Shown one piece after another: positions 1 to 7,347 of a stretch of 10,717 bases of DNA. The notes beneath the pieces were generated by a model. It saw only the letters and a program-made list of their open reading frames with translations. It did not search any database and was not told the DNA's origin. Each line of letters begins with the position of its first letter. Position 1 is the first letter of the stretch. The position numbers and the translations under genes are program-made. The DNA is from JANQUM01 sp047630355 (GTDB lineage Bacteria > Bacteroidota > Bacteroidia > Cytophagales > Spirosomataceae), in the NCBI GenBank assembly GCA_047630355.1, contig JBLHXN010000113.1, positions 1 through 10,717 of the forward strand, read 5' to 3'.

Positions 1-688
1 CGTGAATTTCAAGTCCGCTTCGCTTTTCGACGGCACGGATAGATTCCCCCGAAAAAGTAATCGTATCGCCCTGAACGAAGAAGTTTTTTGCTTTGCCGGA
101 TATATTTGAAAAGGTAAAGTTGTAGTAATCAAACATTTCTTTCGGGAAGCGAGCACGCTCACTATCACTTATCGTGAACGAACCTTGTTGGATTTCACCT
201 TCGTCAATTGTAAACGGAACATTATTTTCTGGTGCGTTTGGGTCTTGATCATTTTTAGACAGACTTCTGATTTTATCCATCCAGTGATCAGTGTTGAAGT
301 ATCCGTCAGGCTCTCGAATCAAATGAATGTCGGGACGGCTTAACATCACGTAATCCAAGTTATTATCAAACGTGAATTTTTCTTTCAGGTTAAACGAGAA
401 GTTAGTTCTGTAATCAATATAAACTTCCGGAATCGTAATCATATCCCGACCTTTAAGGTCTTTAATATTAACGTTTTCGAGCGTCATATTGTCAAACCAG
501 GACACCCGAACTGTACCGATACTGACCGGAGCTCCAATTTTTTCCGTCAACCATTTGGTAGCTTTCTGAGCCAAAAGTGTTTGAACAGAAGGTAGCTGAA
601 TGGCGTATACTGCCAAAACTATGACCGTGAGTACTATCAGAAATAGCCAAGTCAGTGATTTCAATAATATGTTTAAAAAACGAGCCAA
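1..688 (-). CDS. TamB/DUF490-family translocation and assembly protein, N-terminal part (truncated by window edge)
   Basis: Seen: an open frame runs leftward from 688 off the window, 229 codons plus one base. It begins LARFLNILLKSL, then has one hydrophobic helix at about residues 10-28 (LTWLFLIVLTVIVLAVYA), then a helix LPSVQTLLAQKATKWLTEKI and the segment GAPVSIGTVRVSWFDNMTLENV. This helix plus 'QKATKWL..KI....I..V.VSWF..M.LENV.I.D' pattern is typical of Bacteroidetes TamB/DUF490 (AsmA-like) proteins. Known: such proteins are inner-membrane anchored, span the periplasm and help lipid transport or outer-membrane protein assembly. Start: an in-frame stop lies five codons upstream of the TTG at 688, and no ATG occurs nearby in any frame, so TTG is the best start; it aligns with where homologues carry Met. 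The gene is divergent from tsaD with about 100 bp between, a common Bacteroidetes arrangement. The family call is from remembered motifs, without a search. Confidence 0.82.
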   Translation of the reverse strand, partial: MARFLNILLKSLTWLFLIVLTVIVLAVYAIQLPSVQTLLAQKATKWLTEKIGAPVSIGTVRVSWFDNMTLENVNIKDLKGRDMITIPEVYIDYRTNFSFNLKEKFTFDNNLDYVMLSRPDIHLIREPDGYFNTDHWMDKIRSLSKNDQDPNAPENNVPFTIDEGEIQQGSFTISDSERARFPKEMFDYYNFTFSNISGKAKNFFVQGDTITFSGESIRAVEKRSGLEIH

Positions 689-764
689 GGTATAGATGAA
701 GCGTTATGAATTTATAAACGGGCGAAATGGTTATTATGAATTAACAATTTTTTGCTGCAATTTG

Positions 765-772
765 TAATTTTG
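765..772 (+). promoter_or_regulatory. Candidate -7 box (TAATTTTG) of tsaD promoter
   Basis: TAATTTTG matches the Bacteroidetes primary-sigma -7 consensus TAnnTTTG and ends 17 nt before the tsaD ATG, so it would give a very short leader. No TTG or TTTG sits at the usual 17-23 nt upstream, so support is from the -7 element only. The divergent TamB promoter must lie in the same 100-bp gap, but I see no convincing match for it. Confidence 0.4.
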
Positions 773-789
773 TACCTATTCTAAAGATA

Positions 790-1815
790 ATGCCAAATCC
801 CGTAATTTTAGCCATTGAATCTTCCTGCGATGAAACATCCGCCGCCGTAATTATAAACGGTCGGGTATGTTCTAACATTGTGGCTACGCAAGTCATTCAT
901 GAAAAATACGGCGGTGTAGTTCCTGAATTAGCTTCAAGAGCTCATCAGCAACATATTGTATCCGTGGTTACGCGGGCTTTAGAGGAAGCAAAGATAATAA
1001 AAAAAGAACTGCAAGCGGTGGCATTTACACGTGGTCCTGGTTTATTAGGGGCGTTATTGGTGGGTACTTCATTCGCGAAAGCATTGGCACTGGGTCTGAA
1101 CGTGCCGCTAATTGAAGTTAATCATATGAAAGCTCATGTTTTAGCTCATTTTATTGATGATCCAAAACCCGAACTTCCGATGCTTTGTCTGACTGTTAGT
1201 GGCGGCCATACGCAAATTGTTTTGGTGAAATCTCCGTACGAAATGGAGGTTATTGGCGAAACGCAAGACGATGCTGTGGGCGAGGCTTTCGACAAAACGG
1301 CTAAACTTTTAGGATTGTCTTATCCCGGTGGACCGATGATTGATAAACTGGCAAAAATGGGAAACCCGCAAGCGTTCGTATTTCCCGTTTCGGATATGCA
1401 GGGATATAATTATTCATTTAGCGGAATTAAAACTGCTGTTCTCTATTTTTTGCGGGACAACTTGAAGAAAGACGAGAAATTCATTGAGGAAAATAGAGCG
1501 GATATTTGTGCAAGTATTCAATATACTCTGGTAAAAATGTTGTTGCAAAAACTCCGTCGGGCGAGTCGGGAATTAAGTATAAAAGAAATTGCCATTGCCG
1601 GAGGTGTTTCGGCGAATTCCGGGCTTCGGGAAACGCTTAAAGAAATGGGCGAAAAAGAGGGCTGGAACATTCATATTCCTGATTTTCAGTACTGCACTGA
1701 CAACGCAGGAATGATTGCGATGGCGGCTCATTTTAAATTTCTGAACAATGAATTTATATCGCAAACCGTCAGTCCGATGCCCCGTATGGCAATTTCTCAC
1801 GCAGAAGTTAACTAA
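790..1815 (+). CDS. tsaD: tRNA N6-adenosine threonylcarbamoyltransferase TsaD
   Basis: The 341-residue product is full length for bacterial TsaD/Kae1/YgjD (about 335-345). Role (known): with TsaB and TsaE it transfers the threonylcarbamoyl group from threonylcarbamoyl-AMP to A37 of ANN-decoding tRNAs (t6A), in the cytoplasm. Seen: the ASKHA-fold phosphate-binding start AIESSCDET (residues 8-16), the GGVVPELASRAH motif (41-52), the RGPGLLGAL loop (81-89), the metal-binding histidines H112 and H116 in NHMKAH, SGGHTQ (137-142), DDAVGEAFDK (160-169), YPGGP (178-182), the SFSGIKTAV motif (209-217), IAGGVSANSGLR (269-280) and CTDNAGMIA (302-310), whose D304 is the expected third metal ligand. No key residue is missing. 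The ATG at 790 follows the candidate -7 box directly, without a Shine-Dalgarno sequence. The stop is only 2 nt from the stop of the convergent CotH gene, so no terminator can fit between them. Confidence 0.97.
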   Translation: MPNPVILAIESSCDETSAAVIINGRVCSNIVATQVIHEKYGGVVPELASRAHQQHIVSVVTRALEEAKIIKKELQAVAFTRGPGLLGALLVGTSFAKALALGLNVPLIEVNHMKAHVLAHFIDDPKPELPMLCLTVSGGHTQIVLVKSPYEMEVIGETQDDAVGEAFDKTAKLLGLSYPGGPMIDKLAKMGNPQAFVFPVSDMQGYNYSFSGIKTAVLYFLRDNLKKDEKFIEENRADICASIQYTLVKMLLQKLRRASRELSIKEIAIAGGVSANSGLRETLKEMGEKEGWNIHIPDFQYCTDNAGMIAMAAHFKFLNNEFISQTVSPMPRMAISHAEVN

Positions 1816-1817
1816 TC

Positions 1818-4800
1818 CTACTCGGGACATCCGGTAACTGTTGCCGTAAAGATGGTTTGCGAACCTGTTGAGAATCCCGGTTTAAGAATGATAGTCCGCC
1901 CCGCTTCGAGTGTCAGGTTTGTGTTCGTCTCGATACTACTTTGGGTGGTTATTTCGGTGTATTTATCATGAGTTTCAGAAGTTATTACTGGCTGGTTGAT
2001 GAGTAATTTTGCTTTTACTTTTATATCATCGAGCCTGATTTCATCCCTTGCCCCGCTTGCTTCGCTGTTTCGTGTTTCGGTGTAGTAATATCTCCAAAAT
2101 AGTTGAACGTAGGGCTTGCCCAGCAGGGAATTGGGTAAATTTACTTCAAATTGCTGTTCGTGCCCGTTGTTGGCCGAGCGGGTGTATTCTACAACCTGAT
2201 TGTTTTCATCCAGTAAATCTATGAAAGGTAGCTTATCTCCGATTCGGTATTGTAATCTCAGATTGTATTCACGTGAATTCGCTACAACTGTTCCGGCGGT
2301 AAATGCTAAGTTGAGGCTTTGAAAGTTGGACGTATTCAGGCTCAGTATTGCCCCACCGACCCTTGTTTCGGGATAGCCATCTCTACTACTTCCGGTATTG
2401 ATGAACGACACGCCGTTTTCCCCGAGTCCGTTGACACGTGTTCTGCTATTGCTGTCGTAATCTCCTGAGGTAAATCCCGCAACATTTGCTAAAATGGTTG
2501 GGTCGGGCTGATCCATATACACAAATCCCATGCTTGCGGGGAAGGAGGCCACGGTTGCTTCGGTATCCCAGAATTTGAACGAGTACCCGCATTTATCAAC
2601 ATCAAACGCTACGGGCAGGGGGTTTTCTGAGAGTAAGTCTTCTTCAAAAACTGCTTTGTAGGAGACATTGGAAGAAGTATTCAGAGTCAGAACGCTATCG
2701 GTAATAGTAATACCGTTGTATTCCCAGTGTTTGAATTTATAACCGATGTTCGGGCGGGCGTGGATTTGGAGCGGAATATTATCGAAGTATTCGCCCGTCC
2801 AGGGGTAGGGCGAGTTGTCAATACCGGGAGTGGAGGGGAGGATGTCGATTGAGTTTACGTGGACGTAGCCAGCCGTTTGATTGGAGACATTCACGGTCAA
2901 GTCATAATCGCCGGAGATATTGAACTCTGTCAACGTAGCACTTAAAACGGCCGTTTTTCTATTTATCAAGCCGTTCTTATAATCAGTGATACTGTTGCTC
3001 CAGTCAGCTATTGAGTTGGGGTATCGCCATCGTGCGATATGGTTTATCATCTCATTTTGCATCTGATTCTTTGCCGAATCAACAATTGCGGTGGTGCGGC
3101 CACTCATAAAATAAGAGTTTAAAACATCCGCATAGCGATTGACGAATTGGTTTTTGAACTCCTCGTTTGGTTTGAGATATTTATAAAGTAAGCGATCGCT
3201 ATTTGCTTGTTGGTAGGGATTTATTGTTAGCCTACTCCAATCTAAGTCGTAAATTGTCCATCTCCACCTTCCGTCTTGTCCTACGGATGCAGATGAATCA
3301 TAGGGTACTATTTTCCTCCAATAAGCAATGTTGTTTTCGGGCCAATCTTCGTTTCCCGCAAAGGATTCAATAATTATATAGTCTATTAGGTTACTGACAT
3401 CAATTAGCTTTTTCACTTCGCTATATTTATTCATATCGGTCATGTCATTGTTTCTTATGTAGTTTTTAGTGTTGTCATAATGACCTGTCCAGTTGTCGGT
3501 AAACGGATTCTTAAACCTTTCGATTTCAGCATCTTTAACGCCATATACCCTTTCGTAAGAATTAAAATCGGCTCGATCCCTGATGTTCAAAATTCCCCAG
3601 TATTCTCCGTTTAGGTAAAAGGCTGCTGGTCTGAATCTTTGAAAATCTGTATTTAGCCCACGTATCATTTTATGTAAAGTGCCATCTTTTAAGTAGGTTG
3701 GCGAATATGTAACGTTCGAGCCTGAGTTTCTGAGTACGATTGTATTAAAGGAGTTATCTGTTTCGCCTGGGAAAAGTTTGTAATCTATTTCGCCACCTCC
3801 AAATTCAGCTCCGGTATAGATTTTCAGGCTCTTCGTCCTGAATGCCTTAGACCCCGTTCCCCCTATGCTTATACCTACGTTTCGTTTTACCACCGATGTT
3901 TCGCCTTCAAACATTTCAAAATTTGCTAACCTTTTTCTCTCGTCCCACCAGTTTCCGTAACCGAAAAATTGAGCGTTGCTGTTTGGATTTGCTATCCGCC
4001 AATTGAAGAAACGTTGGCCTGGAAGGTAAATACCATCATTATGACCAAAAAGCTCTTCTGGTGAACATTGAATAAATATAGTTGGTAACGCTGAAGGATT
4101 TACTCCACTACCATTTACTATGTAATTCTGAGATATGACATCGCTATCCAAGTAACCTGGCTTCGAAGCAACCGCTTTGATAGTATGTATTCTGTGATTA
4201 TTTGACGGGAAATAATTTGGATTTTGATCGTAAGTGGTGGCTATCCCTGCGTAATATATACCTTGACTCGTTTTGTCGATTATCGAAACTGGGGTTTGAT
4301 ACTGATAGGTTCTATAGAATTTAGTTATAAATGACCCGTTTGATTGATTGGGAAATTCTGCATATTGATTTACGTGATTATAAATCTTAGAATTTAAATC
4401 GGAAGGTGTTGGTTCTGAGCTATCATCCGTGTAATAAATTGTGGCGTTGTTTGGTGATGAAAGCGATAGATCAAAGCTATTTTGGAAAAAGCCGCTTTCA
4501 TGAGAAAAATGCGGAGGTTCAAGTATTCCTAAGTATGTATCTGAGGCTTTATTTTGCGAATTAAAAGATGCTGGACTGAAAAACCTGCGGGAATAAGCCC
4601 CGTCTGTCTCCCTTCCAAAGGAGACATCAGTACCTTGTTTGCCGAAGCTTATGGAATCAACTATTGTTTCTCCATCGGGATGCACTAACGCTATAAATTC
4701 GCCTTCCGCAGAGAGTGAAAAATTTAGGTGATTTACCCCTCGTTGCGGCTCGCCGCTTGCCCATATAATTGCTCGTTGATTTGCAGGAATTGCGACTCCT

Positions 4801-5534
4801 CCACTTATCTTCATTTTTGTGAGTTCGGTGATGTCGTCGGTGAAATAATATCCGTTGAGGTCAACCGTATTTGCAGTGCTATTGAAAATTTCTATCCAAT
4901 CCGAGCTTTCACCCGCCTGATCAGTAGCGGTTTCCGAATTACTTGCCATTATTTCATTTACCAAAATACCTGTGAGCGGTGGAAACTGCAAAGTGCCGAT
5001 GGTGGCTTCAAAATCAAGGCTTATGTCTGAACTGGTAGAAGTAGCTTGATGAATTTCGACGGCGATTATATTATTGCCAATTACGCTTTCTGACTGTGGC
5101 ATTGAAAACGTATGCCATTGATTTTCATCGGCGTTTGAACTTGCCAAGGTGGTATGTCCTATTATGCCACTTGTCATTCCGATACGATACACCTCCGTTC
5201 CGTTGAGGTAAACTACTGCTCCGTCATCCATTTTGATTTGGAAGTCAATACTCCGTTGCTCTGTCAGGTTAATCATTTTCCTGAAATAAGTGGTAATGTA
5301 TTTGTTGTTGGCATCTGGTCCAAAGCTGACTACGGTTGCCTCGTCACCGTCGCCATAGCCAAGTTCAGCGTTTCCACTTGCCCACGCCGAGTCGTCGAAA
5401 TTATTGTCTTTCCAGCTTGGTGTGCCTACATCTCCCTGATCGTAATACTTCCATACCGAACCCGACGGGATAAGTGTTTGAGTGTGACCACAAAAACCAC
5501 AAATCAAAAAGAAGGGCAAAAGAAAGTATTTCAT
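1818..5534 (-). CDS. Secreted multi-domain CotH-kinase-family protein with lamin-tail domain
   Basis: 1238 residues. Signal peptide: MKYFLLPFFLICGFCGHTQ. Domains, from motifs: N-terminal jelly-roll (about 22-180; SGSVWKYYDQ, YITTYFRK, DDGAVVYLNG); lamin-tail domain (188-310; LVNEIMASN, DWIEIFNS); chitobiase/hexosaminidase-C-like domain (340-475; ATIYYTDDSSEPT, HTIKAVASKPGYLDS); CotH domain (about 485-865); InlB-like repeat (875-965; GYKFKHWEYNG); a beta-sandwich (975-1175; RLQYRIGD, DEIRLDDIKVKA); and a C-terminal 'coathanger'-type domain (1190-1236; LEAGRTIILKPGFS). CotH motifs seen: GTGSKAFRTKSLKIY (559-573), LRNSGSN (601-607), FYLNGEYWGILNIRDRAD (639-656), GNEDWPENNIAYWR (727-740) and YDLDW (762-766), which look like the catalytic and metal-binding residues. 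Known: CotH of Bacillus and Fam20C-like relatives are secreted or spore-coat kinases. Activity, substrate and surface attachment here are inferred. No lipobox and no classical T9SS sorting domain is visible. It lies 101 nt downstream of the beta-roll gene, same strand. Confidence 0.9.
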   Translation of the reverse strand: MKYFLLPFFLICGFCGHTQTLIPSGSVWKYYDQGDVGTPSWKDNNFDDSAWASGNAELGYGDGDEATVVSFGPDANNKYITTYFRKMINLTEQRSIDFQIKMDDGAVVYLNGTEVYRIGMTSGIIGHTTLASSNADENQWHTFSMPQSESVIGNNIIAVEIHQATSTSSDISLDFEATIGTLQFPPLTGILVNEIMASNSETATDQAGESSDWIEIFNSTANTVDLNGYYFTDDITELTKMKISGGVAIPANQRAIIWASGEPQRGVNHLNFSLSAEGEFIALVHPDGETIVDSISFGKQGTDVSFGRETDGAYSRRFFSPASFNSQNKASDTYLGILEPPHFSHESGFFQNSFDLSLSSPNNATIYYTDDSSEPTPSDLNSKIYNHVNQYAEFPNQSNGSFITKFYRTYQYQTPVSIIDKTSQGIYYAGIATTYDQNPNYFPSNNHRIHTIKAVASKPGYLDSDVISQNYIVNGSGVNPSALPTIFIQCSPEELFGHNDGIYLPGQRFFNWRIANPNSNAQFFGYGNWWDERKRLANFEMFEGETSVVKRNVGISIGGTGSKAFRTKSLKIYTGAEFGGGEIDYKLFPGETDNSFNTIVLRNSGSNVTYSPTYLKDGTLHKMIRGLNTDFQRFRPAAFYLNGEYWGILNIRDRADFNSYERVYGVKDAEIERFKNPFTDNWTGHYDNTKNYIRNNDMTDMNKYSEVKKLIDVSNLIDYIIIESFAGNEDWPENNIAYWRKIVPYDSSASVGQDGRWRWTIYDLDWSRLTINPYQQANSDRLLYKYLKPNEEFKNQFVNRYADVLNSYFMSGRTTAIVDSAKNQMQNEMINHIARWRYPNSIADWSNSITDYKNGLINRKTAVLSATLTEFNISGDYDLTVNVSNQTAGYVHVNSIDILPSTPGIDNSPYPWTGEYFDNIPLQIHARPNIGYKFKHWEYNGITITDSVLTLNTSSNVSYKAVFEEDLLSENPLPVAFDVDKCGYSFKFWDTEATVASFPASMGFVYMDQPDPTILANVAGFTSGDYDSNSRTRVNGLGENGVSFINTGSSRDGYPETRVGGAILSLNTSNFQSLNLAFTAGTVVANSREYNLRLQYRIGDKLPFIDLLDENNQVVEYTRSANNGHEQQFEVNLPNSLLGKPYVQLFWRYYYTETRNSEASGARDEIRLDDIKVKAKLLINQPVITSETHDKYTEITTQSSIETNTNLTLEAGRTIILKPGFSTGSQTIFTATVTGCPE

Positions 5535-5561
5535 GTTTTCTAATTATGGGCTTACAAGAAA

Positions 5562-5601
5562 GGTGTCCGAAGTAACTCCGTTCAGAGTATGTTCGGACAC
5601 C
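5562..5601 (-). terminator. Perfect 10-bp hairpin between the beta-roll and CotH genes (terminator or attenuator)
   Basis: GGTGTCCGAA (5562-5571) and TTCGGACACC (5592-5601) are perfect inverted repeats around a 20-nt loop. The loop holds a second pairing, ACTC (5575-5578) with GAGT (5585-5588). On the minus strand the stem is followed by TTTCTT, a weak U-tract, 35 nt after the beta-roll stop codon. Only 27 nt separate it from the CotH ATG, too little for a full separate promoter, so it either ends most upstream transcripts or acts as a read-through control or processing site in the CotH leader. Confidence 0.7.
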
Positions 5602-5635
5602 ATTAGTAGTATCTGGATTATCGGTTTTTATGATT

Positions 5636-6928
5636 TTACTTCTTTTCTATTAGCTTTTTCAGTTCATTGATCTGTTTCTGTAAATCAATAATATAGAGTG
5701 TTTGCTCTTCTATTTTTTCAAGAAGTTTGGCGGTAATTTCGGTCATATTTACACCTTCTTTTAGCACCTTTTCTGCAGATGGGACATTTGGTAAATGTCT
5801 ATTGATTTTTATAAATTTCTCTACCTCCTGAATGGGCATCAATTGATAGTCACTTGCAAAAACGTAATCTGCCCAATCATTTTCAGATTTATATTTCATC
5901 CTGAAATCTGCAAGGGTAACCCTTCCTACTTGGTCAATTCCAATAAATTCTTGATCGTTTACGTTCAAACCGGGAGCATTATAAGCTACTCTCATATTGA
6001 TAACTCCTTTCACATCCAGACGATGGCGGGGTGAAGCAGTACCAATACCGATTTTAATATCTGGGTTTGTGGTATCGCCTAATACAATGGCATTTTCTAC
6101 GGTAACCATGGCGTTGTTCCCGATAGTTGCAACATTAGAAAGTGTAGCCGCCGATGGCCCAACCGCACGTGCATTTGCACCTAAAAATACATTGTTTGAG
6201 GCACTTGTGGAGCCAAAACCCGCTAAAGAGCCCACAGCAACACTGTTGGTGCCAGCAAACGAAGCCCCGGCACTGTCTCCGATAGCAACATTTCTGTTAG
6301 CATCTATACTTCCTACTCCTGAGCGATAACCCAAGTAGGTGTTGTTTCCGCCATCGTTGTTAACTTCTCCTGATGATTTTCCAATAAAGATATTGTTGTT
6401 ACCGTCATCGGTACCTTTTCCGGCTTCACTACCAATAAAAATATTGTTTTCTCCATTGTCATTGCTCTTTCCTGCCTCATCGCCGATAAATACGTTATCA
6501 TCTCCGTCATTGGTGTCTCTGCCCGCTGAGTTTCCGATGTATATATTTTTCTCGCCTTTATCGTTATTCCATCCCGCTTCAAAGCCAATCATGATATTGT
6601 CGTTTCCCTCGTTACGGTTCATGCCTGCCTTTGCACCGATTAGGATACTTCGATTTGCGTCATTTAGATAACCCGCACTATCGCCAATTATCACATTGTT
6701 ACTTTTGTTTACGGCGTTTCCACCAGCAAATGATCCGACCATAACGTTACTGACACCCGAAGTGATAGTTTTTCCGGCATCTTTTCCAACTACCGTATTG
6801 TTATCGCCCGTTGCGTTGGCTAGGTTGGTAGTTGGGTTTGCCACGTTATTAGCTGGAGTCTGAGCTGACAAGCTAAAAGCAGAAGTTGTTAGTAGCATAG
6901 CTACTATTGGGCGTAAAATTTTTTTCAT
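5636..6928 (-). CDS. Exported beta-roll repeat protein with tail-fibre-like C-terminal stalk
   Basis: 430 residues. Signal peptide MKKILRPIVAMLLTTSAFSLSAQ (about 1-23). Residues 43-285 hold fifteen repeats of the form hxhGxxAG, with the conserved glycine at 48, 65, 82, 98, 115, 132, 149, 166, 183, 200, 217, 233, 250, 270 and 284, so the spacing is 17 in most steps. Repeats 4-10 have Asn/Asp/Gly-rich loops (NDGDDN, NDNGENN, TDDGNNN). The motif resembles YadA-like head repeats. Then comes a short IGIGTASPRHRLDVKG segment (293-308), often found in phage-tail-like and Bacteroidetes surface proteins, and a C-terminal region (350-430) with DWADYVFASDYQLMPIQEVE, HLPNVPSAE and a leucine-rich coiled coil (402-430), common in Bacteroidetes fibre-type proteins. 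No YadA membrane anchor is present. Function unknown; adhesion or extracellular structure is inferred. It is encoded just upstream of the CotH gene on the same strand and may be co-transcribed with it. Family and function are not certain; the gene itself is. Confidence 0.88.
   Translation of the reverse strand: MKKILRPIVAMLLTTSAFSLSAQTPANNVANPTTNLANATGDNNTVVGKDAGKTITSGVSNVMVGSFAGGNAVNKSNNVIIGDSAGYLNDANRSILIGAKAGMNRNEGNDNIMIGFEAGWNNDKGEKNIYIGNSAGRDTNDGDDNVFIGDEAGKSNDNGENNIFIGSEAGKGTDDGNNNIFIGKSSGEVNNDGGNNTYLGYRSGVGSIDANRNVAIGDSAGASFAGTNSVAVGSLAGFGSTSASNNVFLGANARAVGPSAATLSNVATIGNNAMVTVENAIVLGDTTNPDIKIGIGTASPRHRLDVKGVINMRVAYNAPGLNVNDQEFIGIDQVGRVTLADFRMKYKSENDWADYVFASDYQLMPIQEVEKFIKINRHLPNVPSAEKVLKEGVNMTEITAKLLEKIEEQTLYIIDLQKQINELKKLIEKK
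6074..6802 (-). repeat. Region coding fifteen ~51-bp (17-residue) beta-roll repeats
   Basis: The repeats are clear in the protein (conserved hxhGxxAG with steps of 17, 17, 16, 17 x7, 16, 17, 20, 14 residues) but diverged in DNA, so this is an old protein repeat rather than a recent tandem expansion. The central units (glycines 115-200) are the most regular; the last ones lose the pattern toward the stalk. Codons for the conserved residues vary between units. Confidence 0.85.
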
Positions 6929-7330
6929 TGAATGTTATGTTTTATCTCCCTTAAATATACACTACGAGCAGTACACACTCATGTACATCAAAATTAAGCA
7001 GAAATTTTAAGCAAAAAAAAATATTTATTAAACGGTTTTTCTCGTCTGAACTTAAGAGCAGAATAACACTATTATGTAGCGTTATTGGAAATGCGGGACG
7101 AAACGGGTGGCGTATGAAGAGGTTCAGTAGAAGTATCCGATAAGACTTCTATAACTCTATGGAGTAGTTTATTGCAGGAATGAAATCTATTTCTCGATAT
7201 TTTGAGATTTGTGTGATTGCGGACATCTTCGATTATTACATCGCGCGAACCTTTTGTTAACGTGGAAATATTATCGCAGGTAAATACAAGTGTTGATTCT
7301 TTTTTCAAGAAGATATTACTCTATAGCACA
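6929..7330. other. Gene-poor stretch between the beta-roll gene and the IS630 remnant
   Basis: About 400 nt without a gene I can support. It holds the beta-roll leader and candidate promoter and an A-rich run (7012-7022). An open frame on the minus strand (7308 to 7072, 78 residues, first codon TTG) reads TLVFTCDNIS, DVIIEDVRN and RNRFHSCNKLLHRVI. I do not recognise it, it lacks a normal start, and it does not look like the rest of a VTC protein. It could be chance or a scrap of a lost gene between the IS end and the beta-roll gene. Confidence 0.6.
6989..6996 (-). promoter_or_regulatory. Candidate -7 box (TAATTTTG) of the beta-roll gene
   Basis: On the minus strand TAATTTTG (6996 to 6989) matches TAnnTTTG. 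A TTG (7014 to 7012), inside a T-rich run, lies 15 nt upstream, slightly closer than the usual 17-23. The leader would be about 55 nt. The position suits the promoter of the beta-roll gene, and perhaps of CotH by read-through. Confidence 0.4.
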
Positions 7331-7347
7331 TAAGTGGCTGGGCAAAA

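Noticed and set aside
1818..5534. Lipoprotein signal in the CotH protein because of two cysteines (ICGFCG)
   Set aside because: The residue before each Cys is Ile or Phe, not Gly/Ala/Ser, so there is no lipobox; a normal Sec signal peptide fits better.
4728..5543. Plus-strand open frames opposite the CotH gene (100 and 129 codons)
   Set aside because: They lie wholly within the well-supported CotH coding sequence and show no family motif or signal.
6313..6671. Open frames on both strands inside the beta-roll gene (91 and 110 codons) with repetitive protein sequence
   Set aside because: They are shadows of the same DNA repeats in other frames; their periodicity comes from the true repeat gene and they have no signal or family likeness.
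6074..6802. Regular DNA periodicity that could suggest a CRISPR or satellite array
   Set aside because: The ~51-bp units are diverged in DNA and conserved only as protein codons, with no exact repeats or spacers.
5636..6928. Classical trimeric autotransporter (YadA type)
   Set aside because: The head-like repeats are present but the C-terminal four-strand membrane anchor is absent; the C-terminus is a tail-fibre-like stalk and coiled coil.
7072..7308. 78-codon minus-strand frame as a real gene
   Set aside because: It lacks an ATG at its start, matches no family I know and sits next to an IS deletion scar; kept only as a described region.
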